A stretch of 64,000 bases of DNA from Ophiocordyceps camponoti-saundersi (nom. inval.) (Eukaryota > Ascomycota > Sordariomycetes > Hypocreales > Ophiocordycipitaceae), in the NCBI GenBank assembly GCA_003339415.1, contig PDHQ01000015.1, positions 186,001 through 250,000 on the forward strand. The letters run 5' to 3'. Below, in pieces: positions 1 through 12,136 of this stretch. The position numbers were made by a program, and so were the translations under genes. The notes beneath the pieces were generated by a model. That model was not told the origin of the DNA, searched no databases, and was given only the letters and a program-made list of their open reading frames with translations. Positions within the stretch are counted from its first letter, which is position 1. Each line of letters starts with the position of its first letter.

Positions 1-521
1 TTCACGAGAGGAAAGGAGAAAAAAAAGGAGGAGGAGAGGGAGGAGACGGGGGGAAGGAGGAGGAGGAGGAGGATGAGGAGAAGGAGGGAGGGGGTCGAAG
101 GAGAGAACTGCAACCCTTGCAGGCAAGGATTCCTACCCACCCCCCTTTTTTTTCTTCCTCTCTCTCTATCTCTCTCTGTGAGTGTCTTTCTCCTTCTCCT
201 TCTCTAGCTCTGTAGCTTGGTAACTAAGGATTGCAGACTCGAGTCAAGAGTAGGTATTTTTTTTTTACTCTCTCCTGCATGGACGGAATGGATGATGAAA
301 GGGTAGCATCAATCAGATGAGTGCAAAGCCATGTTCTAGCTGTTTGGACCCTGATGATGCGGCTTTTTTTTCTTCCGTTCTTCTTTCTTTCTCTTCTTTT
401 TTTCGTTCCCATGATCATGATGTTTTAGCTGTTTGACGATATGGGATGGAACAAAAGTAGAAAATATCCCAGATGGCAGTGCTAAAGGGCGCGTTCGGCG
501 AAGAATGTCGGTTGATGGATG

Positions 522-522
522 G

Positions 523-553
<31 letters not shown>
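522..553. repeat. (GA)n microsatellite
   Basis: Nearly perfect GA dinucleotide array with one interruption, in non-coding DNA. Confidence 0.9.
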
Positions 554-555
<2 letters not shown>

Positions 556-870
556 GGCAGGGCCCCTCGCATTAGAGGGATACGAAGAAGCCGGGCCCAC
601 TCTGAGCCACGTCTTCGTGGGATCGGACGCGCGGCACAGGCAAGGATCTAACAAGTTGCGTCGGCTTTCTCTCGCCTCGCTGTCTGTCGCTCTCTCTCTC
701 TCTCTCTTTGACTGTCTCTGAGAGAAGGGGGGGGGGGGGGGGGTGGAAAGGGGGGAGGGGGGGGGAATGAGACGGAGATGTATGTATGTACACACACTCA
801 CTGCAGGCGTACATATGTACATACATACCTACATACAGTATGAGGATGATTGAATGGGCAGCCATGGTTG

Positions 871-902
871 TAGGTAGGTAGGTAGGTAGGTAGGTAGGTA
901 GG
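871..902. repeat. (TAGG)n tetranucleotide array
   Basis: Eight consecutive TAGG units. The same unit, on either strand (TACC/GGTA), recurs in most intergenic gaps of the window. Confidence 0.9.
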
Positions 903-3746
903 CAAGTATGTAGATAGCAAGATAGAGAAGCCGAGCTCCATTGCCGGTGCCCTTTTACTACCTATTATTACCTACCTCCGCAGACCGAGGCTAAGACTCT
1001 GCTAGCCAGGTAAAAGAGGGCTTCATCTTGCTCGTCCAACAGACAGCAAGCAGCTGAGAAGGAGGCTCTTATGAAACTTCTCGATCGAATCCTCATCGTC
1101 GTATGTATGTATGTATGTAGTTGTCGTCGTCGTCGTACTTAGACTCTTGATGACTTGCTTGTACAACACGGGAGGGAGGAGGGGAGTTTCTTTTTCTTCC
1201 CTCTTCTTCCTCTTCTCCAGCTGGCTCTCGCTCCGGCCGACAGCCGCCCATGCGGGACATCAAGGCACCCGGGGAAGAGACTTCAGCTGTCGGCCGAGGC
1301 TGGGTGGTCAGCCATGTAGCGATCGATGTAGCGGGAGGTATTTTTCGCATTCCCCCGCCCCTCTTTCTGTCCCCGTCTCTCTCTGTCTCTCTCTCTGTCT
1401 CTCTGTCTCCCTCCTCCAGGTATCGGAAGAACGGAACGCGGAAACTTCCGAAGCCTCAACTACAGTCCATCCATCCTGATGTGGTACCGACCACAATGCA
1501 TGCATATCTCGACGACGCTCTTTTCTCTCTCTCTCTCTCTACTCATCTTGCGTCTACAAACAGATACATACATACTTACAAAGACAGACCAAAAAGTAAT
1601 AATTTCCCCCATGAATCGAAAGGCAACTAATCATTGTAGTATCGATCAACGTGCCATTCGCGGCTCGGGACGATCGAAGACGGAGAACAAAACCAAAAGT
1701 AGCAGTTTTCTAGATCAACGGCGACAGTTTCAGCAAGACCCTCTTTTTTTTTCTTTACCCTTCCATTTTCCTTCCATTCTCACCTTTCTCTTTAGCTTTT
1801 CGTTCTCCCTCTTGTTGACGACTCGTTGCTTTGTTTTGGCGCCGGCGGATGAGTGCCGAAAAGGGGGAGGGCAAAAGGGGGAACGAGCGTCGTGTGTGGC
1901 GCAGCGAGTCGTCGTCGTCGATCACGACATCTTTCGTCTTCTCTCGCTAAACCTGGATCAGTTGATGATTGAATCGCTCGTATGTACGGGGAAGGTTGAG
2001 ACCCTCAAGGCTGGTTCTCTTCCTCGTATGCATGTAGTTGAGACGCTTGAACGGATGGATACCCTCTAGCAATGGCTTGGCGGGGAAGCTCTTCGTCCTT
2101 TACGGATTACACACTTACATACCTACATATTCATAGCTACATACGTACTGTAACATACATACACACACGCGCTCTACTCTACTCTTCTCTGTTCTCGATT
2201 AGGGCACAAGCTCTGTTGCTATTGCTAACTCGTAGACTGCAGTTGAATGCATAACCACTACCTACCTACCTACTAGTCCGTACATAGGCTACTCCTACAC
2301 CTACATGAGGTAGATAGGTAGACAGATACGCACAATATTATTGTGTGGCTAGACCCACCTATCCGACACCGGCGGAGCTGACCTAATAATGGGCATGATC
2401 AAAGACCATCACTTACCTTTCAACGGGACAAACTCGACGATGACTTCTTCTTTCCTACCATCATCAACAGAGACACACTATTCGACAAGTGCATTGCTCA
2501 TCAGCGTATCACCATTCTTCATCCACCGTCTTCGATTATCACGAGAGCCGTCATCAGAACCAACCCCTTACCTCTCCACCCCCCCATCCCGCACAAGCAC
2601 ACACACACACTCTCTCTCTCTCTCCCACACACACACATTCTCTCTTCCCGGTCCTTATCCACATCGCCGTCGCCCCTCCCCTCCACGAGGCCGAAATAAA
2701 CCTCACACACCTCACCTCTTGAAACCCGGAACCATGTCACGACCCCATCTTTCTTTACCAGACCTCCCTGGTCAACTACTCCCCCCCCCTAATCGAGGCC
2801 GTGCCGTGCCAAGCCCATGCTTCCCAGCGCCTTGTTGGAGCAGATTGACAACACACTACTGACAACCCGCCCCTTCGTATACGGTATACAACTTTCCTAC
2901 CCGACCTACCTACCTCCAATGTACACAGCGCAACCTTGAGCCGGCTGATGGAGGCTGGAGATTCTGTGTCGACGCACCCCTGGACCACCACACCCCTCTC
3001 CTCTCCTCCCCTCCCTCTCCCCTCTCTCCGCTCCGCTGGGCCTCGTTTCCCCCGCAAGACAAGACTGCCAGTGATGAAGCCGGCTCAGCTGGTACCGGCG
3101 TTCCGAGCCTGACCTTACTAGCCGCTCCTTGGAATACCTACCTACCTATTACCTACTACCTACTTACCTGCCATATCCATGACGGCACGTACCATGGCCG
3201 GAGACACGCGGCTCTGGGGGAGGCAGCTTTTTTCTTCTGGTCCCTCCAGTCTGCCTCCTCAATAAACCCTGACTCTCTCGAACTATACATGACTCTGCTG
3301 CGCGCCCTCATCGCGTCTGGACGAGAAGCCCCTCGCCGCGTCCGTTGATAAGTCCGACAGTTCGCTCCCGAGATCCAGATTTGCTCCCGCGATCTGCTCC
3401 CGTCTGTTACATCCCCTTTTCCCTTCCCCTTCTCCCAGCCCTGCCGGCCAGAAGCTCTTTTACATATCTGCTCTGTTCTCTGTCTCTCACTCCTCTTCTG
3501 TCGCCTTCATCAGGCCCCCAATCTCTCCTCGTCAGACACTCTTTCAACTGCATTACTTCATTGCTCCTCGTCCTTTACACGCCCCCCCCCCCGGCTTCCA
3601 TGTTAATTCGTTTGCTCTTCGCTTCCAATACCGCTACTCACGCACACGGCCTCTGACAGCTCCACAAGGGCATCGTCACAGCTGCCGTTCCTACTATATC
3701 CGATCCCAAGGAACCGCCAACACACATCGGCCGCCTTTTCTCCGTC

Positions 3747-5770
3747 ATGGAATCTGCCGAATTGTACGCCTGCCCCCCTCTCTGCCCCGTTGCTCTCCCC
3801 TTGCTCCGCCGCTGCCTGAAGCTCACGCGACAATGCTACAGACGACCGCCCATGAAGCACGAGCACGCACGATATCGTGTCGACGACAAGCTCAACCCGT
3901 CTCCCACAGTCTCCGTCCTGGATCCCAGCAACATGATGCCGTCCAATGCCGGCTGGATGGCTCCGCCGACATCAGAGCCGCGATGGCGGCAAGGGGCACT
4001 CTACCCCGACATGCCGGGCGCCGTCGACGACAACTGCTCGACCATGCCCGGCTTGGACTCCTTCTCCCTGCAGTCCGCAGAGGCCTCGCGGCCCGTGTCC
4101 ATGGACCAGGACATCATGTCGCTCGACATGACCAACGGCAGTAAGGACTCGTACCCCTATTTCGTTCCCATCGTTCCCGGCTGACCCGTCTCCAGACGAC
4201 TGGCCGCACAAGTCGGTCGAGGACTCCATGGGCAGCGGCATGGAGCCCGAGGGCCCCATCGGCCAGGCTTACACCACCGATGAGGCAGTGTCCATGATGG
4301 AGCTGCGGTACCCGAGCGGCTCCGCCCATGATTTGGACGGAAGCCTGAGCCGCCGGCGCACGTCGGGCTCGTCGCTGACGACGTCGGGCGCCATATCAGA
4401 CCTGCCGTCGTATGACGACTTCTCGGCCGCTCTGTCCGAGGCGCCGTCGTACGGGTCTGACTATCCGGCCGCGTCAAACCGCAACTCCATCATGTCGTCG
4501 ATGCACGTGTCTCCCGTGGCCTCGCCGCACATGACGCCTCGGAACCGTTCTGAGCAGGTCCGGGCTCACAGCCGCGGCCGCGCCACGCCCTCGCCCCGCG
4601 CCAGCGTTCGCTCCGTGCCGTACAGCATCGACGGCGCCAAGAGCCAGCGGTGGTCGACGGGTTCGTACGCTCCGGCGCAAGGCAGACGCCAGTCGCCCTT
4701 CGTCTACGGCGGCTCGCCGGAACTGTACGCGCCGCAGCGTATGTCCTACCACGGGCCCATGCCCTCGAGCTTCCCCGGCCAGCCGTCATCGATGAACGGC
4801 GCTGGCGGCTGCTTCCCCGGCGGCCCTCGCGCGCCTGCGTACATGATGGGCGCGCCGCCCGTCTACCAGAGGAACGGCATGCTGCTGCCGGCGCAGCCCT
4901 TCCACGACATCTACGACCAGCCGGCGCCGCCGCTGCCGTCACAGGGCCTCTTCAAGATGCTGCAGAGCAACGGCGACCCTCGCACGCTCCACGGCCACTA
5001 CACCGACCTCTCTGACCCGCCTGACCTCTACTCGGCCCTGCATGAGGAGCAGATCCCGCCGCCGGAGTCAGACATGAATCCTTCGGATCCGGACCTGATG
5101 CCCTACGAGCAGGAGCTGCGTTTCGAGGGCGATTTGTACACGCCGCGCTGGGTGCGTGGTCATGGCAACAAGCGTGAGGGCTGGTGCGGCATCTGCAAGC
5201 CCGGCCGCTGGCTCGTGCTCAAGAACTCTGCCTTTTGGTATGACAAGTCGTTTACGCACGGCATCAGCGCCGCCACGGGGTGTCCCTTCCAGGAGCCGCT
5301 CGAGACACGGCGGATGGAGGGAAATCCGGACGTGTGGGAGGGCCTGTGCAGCAGTTGTAACGACTGGGTTGCGCTGGTGAGCAGCAAGAAGAAGGGCACG
5401 ACGTGGTTCAGGCACGCCTACAAGGTGAGTTTTCTCTCCCACTCTCTCTCTCTCTCCCTCTCTCTCTCCCTCTTCTTCCTCGCGTTCCTCGTCGACGCTG
5501 ACTCTTGCCCAGTGCCACACCCACCCCAAGGCCAAAGACGGCTCCAAGCGCCGTCGTGACGCAGCCGCAAACTCGTGCGCTCGCGCCGTCATGGCCGCTC
5601 CCAAGGTCAAGGTGGAGCAGCGAATAACGACGCCCGACTCGTCGTCATTGCATCATTACCCCCCTCCTCCTCCGTCATCTCACTACTCTAACCTGGCCCG
5701 GGAACCTTTTAACCTAAAAGGTTCACGATCGCCTGCGTCGCCGACCCCCGGGCTCGGAAACGTGCTTTAG
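3747..5770 (+). CDS. Putative transcription regulator with Rua1-type C-terminal domain
   Basis: Three exons (3747-4140, 4196-5424, 5513-5770) give 626 aa. The introns are 55 and 88 nt, both GT-AG. Splicing joins the frames exactly: codon AAC spans the first junction and the second is in phase 0. The first 440 residues are Ser/Pro-rich and low in complexity, as in fungal regulators. Residues about 440-550 carry paired Cys motifs (GWCGICKPG, then LCSSCNDW), the segment FWYDKSFTHGISAATGCPF, and a CHTHPKAK motif created by the second splice. This pattern resembles the C-terminal domain of Ustilago Rua1 (DUF4451), a presumed zinc-binding nuclear domain. The target genes are unknown. The start is uncertain: Met36 at 3852 is an alternative. 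Intron 2 is CT-rich. Confidence 0.8.
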
Positions 5771-6436
5771 TGACGACAGTTTTTTTCTTTCTCCTTGACG
5801 CTGCGGAACGAGTTTTGTATCTCTCTGTCTCTTCTCTCTTCTCATCTTCACATTTCCCCCCTTTTTCTGTTTGCCATCTTTTGATGAAATGACTCGCCCT
5901 CGACTCCCCTCTTCCAAGCGCATGATATAACGACGAGTTTCCGACCTCTCTACCTACACCATGATAGAGGGGGAAAAAGGGGGCCACTGATGGAGAAAAG
6001 ACACGGTTATGAAATTCACGAACTGCCAAGCCTCGGGACTTGATCATTCAGATCAGTTGACGAAGGCTGTGCCAGCTACACTTGCGTTTCTCTGGTTTCC
6101 ACTGCCGGCGAGCAGGTCCTGATCTTGTGTGCAACACGACGAGACGAACAAAATGGGGAGAGACGCGGGAATATTCTTCAGTACTTTACACCCCAAAAAA
6201 AAACACAATACACCAACAACAAGCTTGAGGTTGGAAAAATCGGATCTTCTTCCTTTCTTTCACTCGTTTATTCATACAATTATCTTGTACTCTTTTTCTT
6301 TTTACCAATTCCCCGGGTCTTGGTTCAGCGGGTTGATGATTGGAGCGACACGGATCGGCGGCGTCTTAGAACTGGGCTTTCTGTTACATGGATGGGTTTG
6401 GGTCATTCAAGCTTCTTTTTTTCTGGGCAGCCAGTG

Positions 6437-6439
<3 letters not shown>

Positions 6440-6475
<36 letters not shown>
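6440..6475. repeat. (GA)n microsatellite
   Basis: About 17 GA units without interruption. Confidence 0.9.
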
Positions 6476-6477
<2 letters not shown>

Positions 6478-6611
6478 AAAAAAAGGTGGGGGAAGGGCCT
6501 GGTTAATGGGGGGGTGGGCGAGGGAGGCCTCCCCCTTAATCGCCTTCTGTCAGATGAAGAAGCCGGGGAAAAGGGGTGGCTCTTTTTCTTCCTCTGTTCT
6601 GTTTGTAGACT

Positions 6612-6637
6612 TTTCTTCTTCTTCTTCTTCTTCTTCT
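6612..6637. repeat. (TTC)n microsatellite
   Basis: Trinucleotide TTC/CTT array, followed within 15 bases by a second short CTT run. Confidence 0.85.
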
Positions 6638-6959
6638 ATTCTTGTTCTTCTTCTTCTTCCCTTTTCTTTTGAAGTTTTGGAAGCGGTATATGATTGGATG
6701 CTTGGATGTATGTATGTATGCCTGTATGTAGAATCGGTGGTTTAACGAATGATAGACATATAGAACTTTAGCCGCACATATAGACAGACACATGATAGAA
6801 ACGGAGAGGGTTGTTGTTGTGTTGTCGGTCACTCGGGGGAGGAACAAGGGGTCGGTGACCGGGTGGGCGATAGCCGGCGACGCTCCCTCCTTGCGGAGAC
6901 TTGAACATGGCATGGATCTCCCCGGCGCCGATGGGGGGGGGGGGGGGGGCCGCCCCCCT

Positions 6960-7101
6960 CTACGGCCCCGGGGGGGGCGCGATGTGAGCTGGAGGCCGGG
7001 CGGGACGGGAGCCGAAGGCCCAAGGCACAGGNNNNNNNNNNGGGGCGGGGGCGCCGCGGCCCCCCCGCGCGGGGCGGATGCGCCCGGCGTGGCGCCCCCC
7101 G

Positions 7102-7135
<34 letters not shown>

Positions 7136-7215
7136 GGCCCCATCTACGGCGCCGAGGGAGGCGCGATTTGAGCTTGAGGCCGGGCGGGAAATGAGCCGAA
7201 GATGCAAGGATCAGG
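6960..7215. repeat. 72-bp duplicated segment flanking a gap
   Basis: Bases 6960-7031 and 7144-7215 are diverged copies of one 72-base segment, alignable without indels. I count about 13 mismatches, mostly with the left copy carrying G or C where the right has A or T. Between them lie 10 N and long poly-G. Confidence 0.75.
7032..7041. other. Assembly gap (10 N)
   Basis: Ten ambiguous bases inside G/C homopolymer-rich sequence. The true length here is unknown. Confidence 0.99.
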
Positions 7216-7845
7216 GTTCAGTCGAAAGGGAAATCGAAGTGTCCCGTCATTTTGCGAGGATCCAAGGGGCGGGGGAGGGTTGATGGTGATGGATTGCCTT
7301 TGAGACTATCTATCAGTCCATCTACACACCTATCCGATGAGTTGTTTTTTGTGTTGATTTCTATTCAAGGTTATCCCGACTCCGGTAGTCTTTCTGCCGG
7401 TTGCTTGCTGGATGGTGGCCGGATCATACATACATACATACATACATACATACGGTGAGGTGGGTCAAGGCTTCTTTTGGAGGGGAGGGGGGGGGGAAGA
7501 TATGGGGACTTGGGTTAGGAGGGTGAGAGAGGGTAGCCGATTGGGTTTTTTTACTTGTTTAAGTGGCTGGTTGTGATGATGGCTGTGGAAGATGCTGTGA
7601 CGTCTTTGAGAGGGACGAGCACCCCTTTTTTTTTTTGCTCTGGTGCTGTGGGAGTGAAGACGTAGGTGGCTTGATGGCGCCCTCTTGTGTCTCTCCCTGG
7701 GGAGATGGATCTATTCGTCTCTCCTTTTTCAATGTCTCTCCCCTCTCCTTGGGGGCACCGCTTATGTGTCGAGGTCACGAGCTTATGAGGAAAGGGGGGG
7801 GGGGGGGGGGGGGGAAAAAGAGGGCGTGGGACGGGAGAGTGTGTC

Positions 7846-7871
7846 TGTATTGTATTGTATTGTATTGTATG
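7846..7871. repeat. (TGTAT)n pentanucleotide array
   Basis: Five consecutive TGTAT units followed by GTACGG, in non-coding DNA. Confidence 0.85.
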
Positions 7872-10800
7872 TACGGATTATGTGTCTACCTACTAGGTAG
7901 GTATGTGTGTAAGTGGTGTGTAGCGAGGCGGATGGAGAGAGCAAAGGGGGGGGGGGGGGGGGAAGCGAGGGCGAGGAAGATCCTGGAGGCCAGTGTAGAT
8001 AGCGTGTTTGCGCAGCAGCCTAGCTCGTCCCATACATACGGACACAACGTGCACGCACCTTGTATATCCGTTGTAGGAAAAAGGAAAAAAATATAATAAA
8101 AAGACGGTTCATGCGGCCATCTCGTTTTTCTCCCCCTGTAGAACACGTAGAGATCCGATCTATGGGCTTGTTGTCTCTTGCGGCTCCGCTTCTTCTGCCC
8201 CCCCCCCCCTACCCCTTTTTTAGTCTTGAGGGTGAGGGCGTGTGTGGAAAAAGGGGAAGTTGGAAAAAAGGGGGGGGTTAGGAAGGGAGGTTTGGGGTCA
8301 CGATGTGATGGAGTGGAAGAGAGGAAGTGTGAAGAAAGGTGATGTATGTATGTATTTACTTTGTTCGGATGGAGGAGAGGAAAAGAAAGGGGTGCTTTAT
8401 AGGAGATGTCGGTACCTGATGGAGATGTCTGTTGACACATGCATGTATGTACATATGTAAGGTGACGAATCTCCTTCCCCCCAAAAGCCAATCGGAGCAA
8501 ATGCAAAGAAGAAAAGAAAAAGGAAAGAAAAAAGCCAAGCCTTGTTCTTCTTCTTCTTCTTCTTCTTCCTTTCTTCGCTCAGCCTCCTTTTTCCCAAGAT
8601 AGTCACTCTGTTAAAGCCAGGTTGAAGATTGGAGGATAAAGAGGGGGGGGGGGGGACGGGGGGGGGGGGAGGGGGTGGAATAAGGCGTTTTATGTAGAAG
8701 AGCCGGGCTACGGATGTGGTGTGCGTTTAGGGGGATGGAGGAGGTGCGGGTAGTATGTATGTATGTGCGGATTTCGGGAGGAGGGGGGTTCCCTGTTGTG
8801 GAGAGGTTGATTGATGGATGGATGGATGGATGGGTGGTGGCTTGGGTCGGTTGATGCGGGATGGTTGGTGGTGAGTGTGACTGTGGGTGGTGAGTGGTGA
8901 GTGGTGAGTGGTGAGTGGGTTTAGCATCATCAGGTGGCGCTTGCTTAGGCGCCGTCCGTCTTTGCGAGTGCCTGAGTGCGTGTGCGTGTGCGTTGCGTGT
9001 GCGTGTGTGTGTGTGTGTAAGGGCAGTCGGCAGATGATGGGTGGGTGGGAGGAGGCGTCTCTCGTCTTTGTAAGCCTCCCCTCCCCTCCCCTCCCCTCTC
9101 CTCTCCCCCCCTTTTCTCTCTTTTCTTCTTGCGAGTTACGTCACAAAGGGCTATACCATCTTTGGGCGGTTTTCTTGGTTGTGATGATGTGGTTTTAGAG
9201 GGAAGACAGTACGGAGTATGATATGTCTGTACGGCACTGATGAGGAAGAGGTTAGTTACCTACCTACATAGGTAGGTAGTTGGGTAGGTAGTTGGGTTTG
9301 AGGCACGTTGCTGACTCTTCATCTTATCAGTCCGGGCCAATATGCGCTGCCGGCTTTTACTCCTTTCTTTTTTTTTTCTCCCCCATCATTTGCCAGGTAC
9401 GGAATACGGGTGCCGCCATAGATACTAGATTCAGGTTGGTCGTGGGGGTTTTTTTTTTTTAAATTGCTACTACTGTAGATTGACTGTTATTTGTTTATTG
9501 TTGTTGGCCGGTAGCCGGTTGGCAGAGAAGCAAGAAAGAAGAAAAGGTGATGCTTCAAACGGATCATTTACAGTAACAGGCGAACATGTATGTAAGTCTG
9601 GACGCCCATCATGGGGGCTTAGACGTCTGTGCCTGATATTATCGTCGTTATATCCGTGTTGGGAAAGGGAATAAAAAACTGATCTCTCTTCAGCACAGAC
9701 GTGCACACATAAAGGTAAGGTGATGATGAGACGAGGACGGTGAATGATAAGGGGGCGGGGGATGAAAGAAGGCTGGTGAGTAAGGTGGGAAAAAAAAAAG
9801 AAAAAAAAGGAAGATGATCAAGGGAGACGTTTGTAGAAAGGGATGGGATGGGAGGGAGGGGGGAGGCGAGGTTTGGGATCGGAGATTTTGGATCGTATGG
9901 AAGGAAAAGGGAACCCATACAGGAAAGGGGGTGGAAGAAGAAGAAAAAGGAGTTAGAAGTGGAAGAAGAAGCGGAAGAAAAGTACGGATAGAAGCGGAAG
10001 AAGAAGAAACAAGGGAGAAGAAGAAAGGAACAAGGAGGAGGTTTATTTATTGCCTCGTGGGAGACGGCACATGCGTCATGCTTACAATGTAATCTATAGC
10101 ATTGTGTTAGACTCGGACCCGATCCGATGCAGGCACAGAGACAAGATGAAGTTGTAGGTGTGCGAATGGCTGGACGCCGATAGCCAAGCGCCTGCTGTCG
10201 AACGCCTCTCGCCCCCCCCTTTTTTTTGGCCCGTTGATCGTGTATGTATGTGTCCATCTGTCTGTCTCTCTCTATCCCTTGATCTTGATCGGAGTGAGTT
10301 GAAGAGACAGAATTTCGAAGGAGGCGATGACGATGACGATGACGATGGGTGGTGATGGGAAAATGATGGGGGTGATGGGGGAGATGATGATTAAAGCACT
10401 TTCTCTCTCTCTCTCTCTTCCCCATTCAGCTCAGCTAAGCTAACCTATTCGTCGTCCAATCGGGGATGGAGGAGGGCACTGTAGCACTGCGCTGCACTGC
10501 GCTGCACTGCACCCGCAACTGCACCCTACGACGCCCTACAAAGCGGCCCACTGCAGCAGGACAGAGAAATTTTTCACTAAAACTAGGCCGCCCCTAAACC
10601 GCTGTAATCCAGTGAATGGAACCGGTAGAGGTCGCCTGTATTTTTATTTTTTTCTTTTCTTTCACACCGGTGCGCCGGTTTTCCTTCCTCTTCCCCCCCT
10701 TGCCCCCCGCCCCTCTTTCTAACCCCCTAAGCTAAACAGACAACAGACTTCGGCCTACCAACTAAACCTGCCTGCTACTCTACGGCCTTTCTCTCTCTCT

Positions 10801-11313
10801 TTCACTGCTCATCTCTACCTACCTCCTCACTCCTTACAAACGAACCTTTTGTACATACATACATACAAACCACAACCAGCATCGCTTACCACACAGTAGA
10901 AATCCTCCTCCTCTTCTTCTTCTTCCTCTTCCTCTTCCTCTTTCCTTCTTTCCTCCCCCCCGCCTCTTCCATTTCCGATAAGAAAAAAAAAACCCTTCCA
11001 CCTTCTTCTCTTCATCTTATCTGTACGGATCTTCTTCCGCCAACCCTTCTTCGTTTATCGCTTCAGATCCTTTTTTCTTTTCCCCTTTCTTCCCGCCATC
11101 TCATCGCTCCCACGAAAGGGTGGGAAATAAAGAGGGAAAATTTGAAAAAAAAAGGGGGAGGAAAAGGACAAGGAAAGGAAAGAAACGGCAGCGATTAAAA
11201 ACGGTTCAGGGAACCTCTTGTCAAGCACTCCTCCCCAAACGACTCCTCCCGTCTGGCCCACCAATTCAAGTTCAAGCTCAAGTCAGTCCTCGTCTAACTC
11301 CTTTCTCTCTCTT

Positions 11314-11385
11314 CTGCCCTGCCCTGCCCTGTCCTGCCCTCACCTCACCTCACCTCACTTGCCCTGCCCTGCCCTGCCCTGCCCT
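11314..11385. repeat. (CCCTG)n / (CACCT)n pentanucleotide array
   Basis: Two CCCTG blocks flank a CACCT block, and the CT-rich leader follows. It lies about 800 bases upstream of the PHD-finger gene start. Confidence 0.85.
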
Positions 11386-11427
11386 TCCACTTCCCTAGTC
11401 ATTCATTATCGCTCTCTCTCTCTCTTC

Positions 11428-11464
<37 letters not shown>

Positions 11465-12076
11465 TCTGCACCTGTGTCTCTTCTTTCCTTTCTCCCCTTT
11501 CCCCTTCCGCCAGGGGTGTCTTTCCTTTTTTAATGTGCGTGTGTGTTTTTTTCCCTTCCTGGTAAAAAATGGTGGTCAAATAATCCTCCCTTGCTTCCCC
11601 CCCAAAATCCTACCTACCCAACTATCAACCTTCTTCTGCCAGTCAAAGACCTTTTTTTTTCTCCTTCCTTTGTGTGTCTTAATTCTTTTTTTTTCTCTCC
11701 TTCTCTCTCTCTCTCTCTCTCTTTTACCGAGTACTCTCACCCCGTCTCGAACTTCTGGCTGACTCTCTCTTCTCTCTCTCTCTCTCTCTCTCTCTTCCTC
11801 CCATCAGATTTCGCCTGCGTCACTCTTTGCCGGAACAAAAATCATCAACCGACAGTCCTTTCTGCCCTCCGAGTCCCATAATACATACCTGCAATACTCC
11901 GTACTTATCATTTCTCTCTCTCTCTCTCTCTTTGAATATCGCAGGATTCACTCTTTTTTTTCCCTCCCTCAATCACCTTCGACACTCTCTTTTCTTCAAC
12001 TTCCTTCCAACCTGCCGACTGTCTCTCTTTCTCGAATAATTCGTCCTGGCATGGCATTGCGATTCACGGCGCTGAT

Positions 12077-12112
12077 ATGAGCGAGCATCATCCTTCTTCT
12101 TCTTCCAGGTAA
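12077..12112 (+). promoter_or_regulatory. Candidate uORF in leader of PHD-finger gene
   Basis: ATG at 12077 opens an 11-codon frame ending in TAA at 12110-12112, 24 bases before the main ATG. The polypyrimidine-CAG at 12108 also looks like a 3' splice site, so the uORF may be removed if a 5'-UTR intron ends there. Transcript data are needed to know which applies. Confidence 0.4.
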
Positions 12113-12136
12113 GGACAGAGGGCGAAAGACCTTGTC

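Larger units (their letters stand above)
1..3746. other. Intergenic, simple-repeat-rich leader region
   Basis: No coding region can be supported here. The stretch is dominated by purine- or pyrimidine-only tracts, poly-G runs, tetranucleotide TAGG/GTAT arrays and CT microsatellites. Open frames here are low in complexity (Ser/Leu or Arg/Glu stretches) and do not look like proteins. The last 400 bases are CT-rich and probably include the promoter and 5' leader of the regulator gene starting at 3747. Confidence 0.6.
5771..12136. other. 6.4-kb gene-free, microsatellite-rich region
   Basis: No convincing coding region. It holds GA, TTC, CATA, GTATT, GT, poly-G and poly-T tracts, an assembly gap at 7032-7041, and a long CT-rich stretch from about 10.6 kb that reads like promoter and 5' leader for the PHD-finger gene. 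Open frames here are low-complexity. A TACTCCGTA element lies at 11895-11903. Confidence 0.6.

Noticed and set aside
6792..7283. Open frames running across the N gap on both strands
   Set aside because: They are Gly- or Pro-only translations of poly-G/C and include ambiguous codons.
7425..7453. Tandem CATA array as telomere or CRISPR-like repeat
   Set aside because: It is a plain tetranucleotide microsatellite. No TTAGGG tract and no spaced direct repeats of CRISPR type occur in the window.
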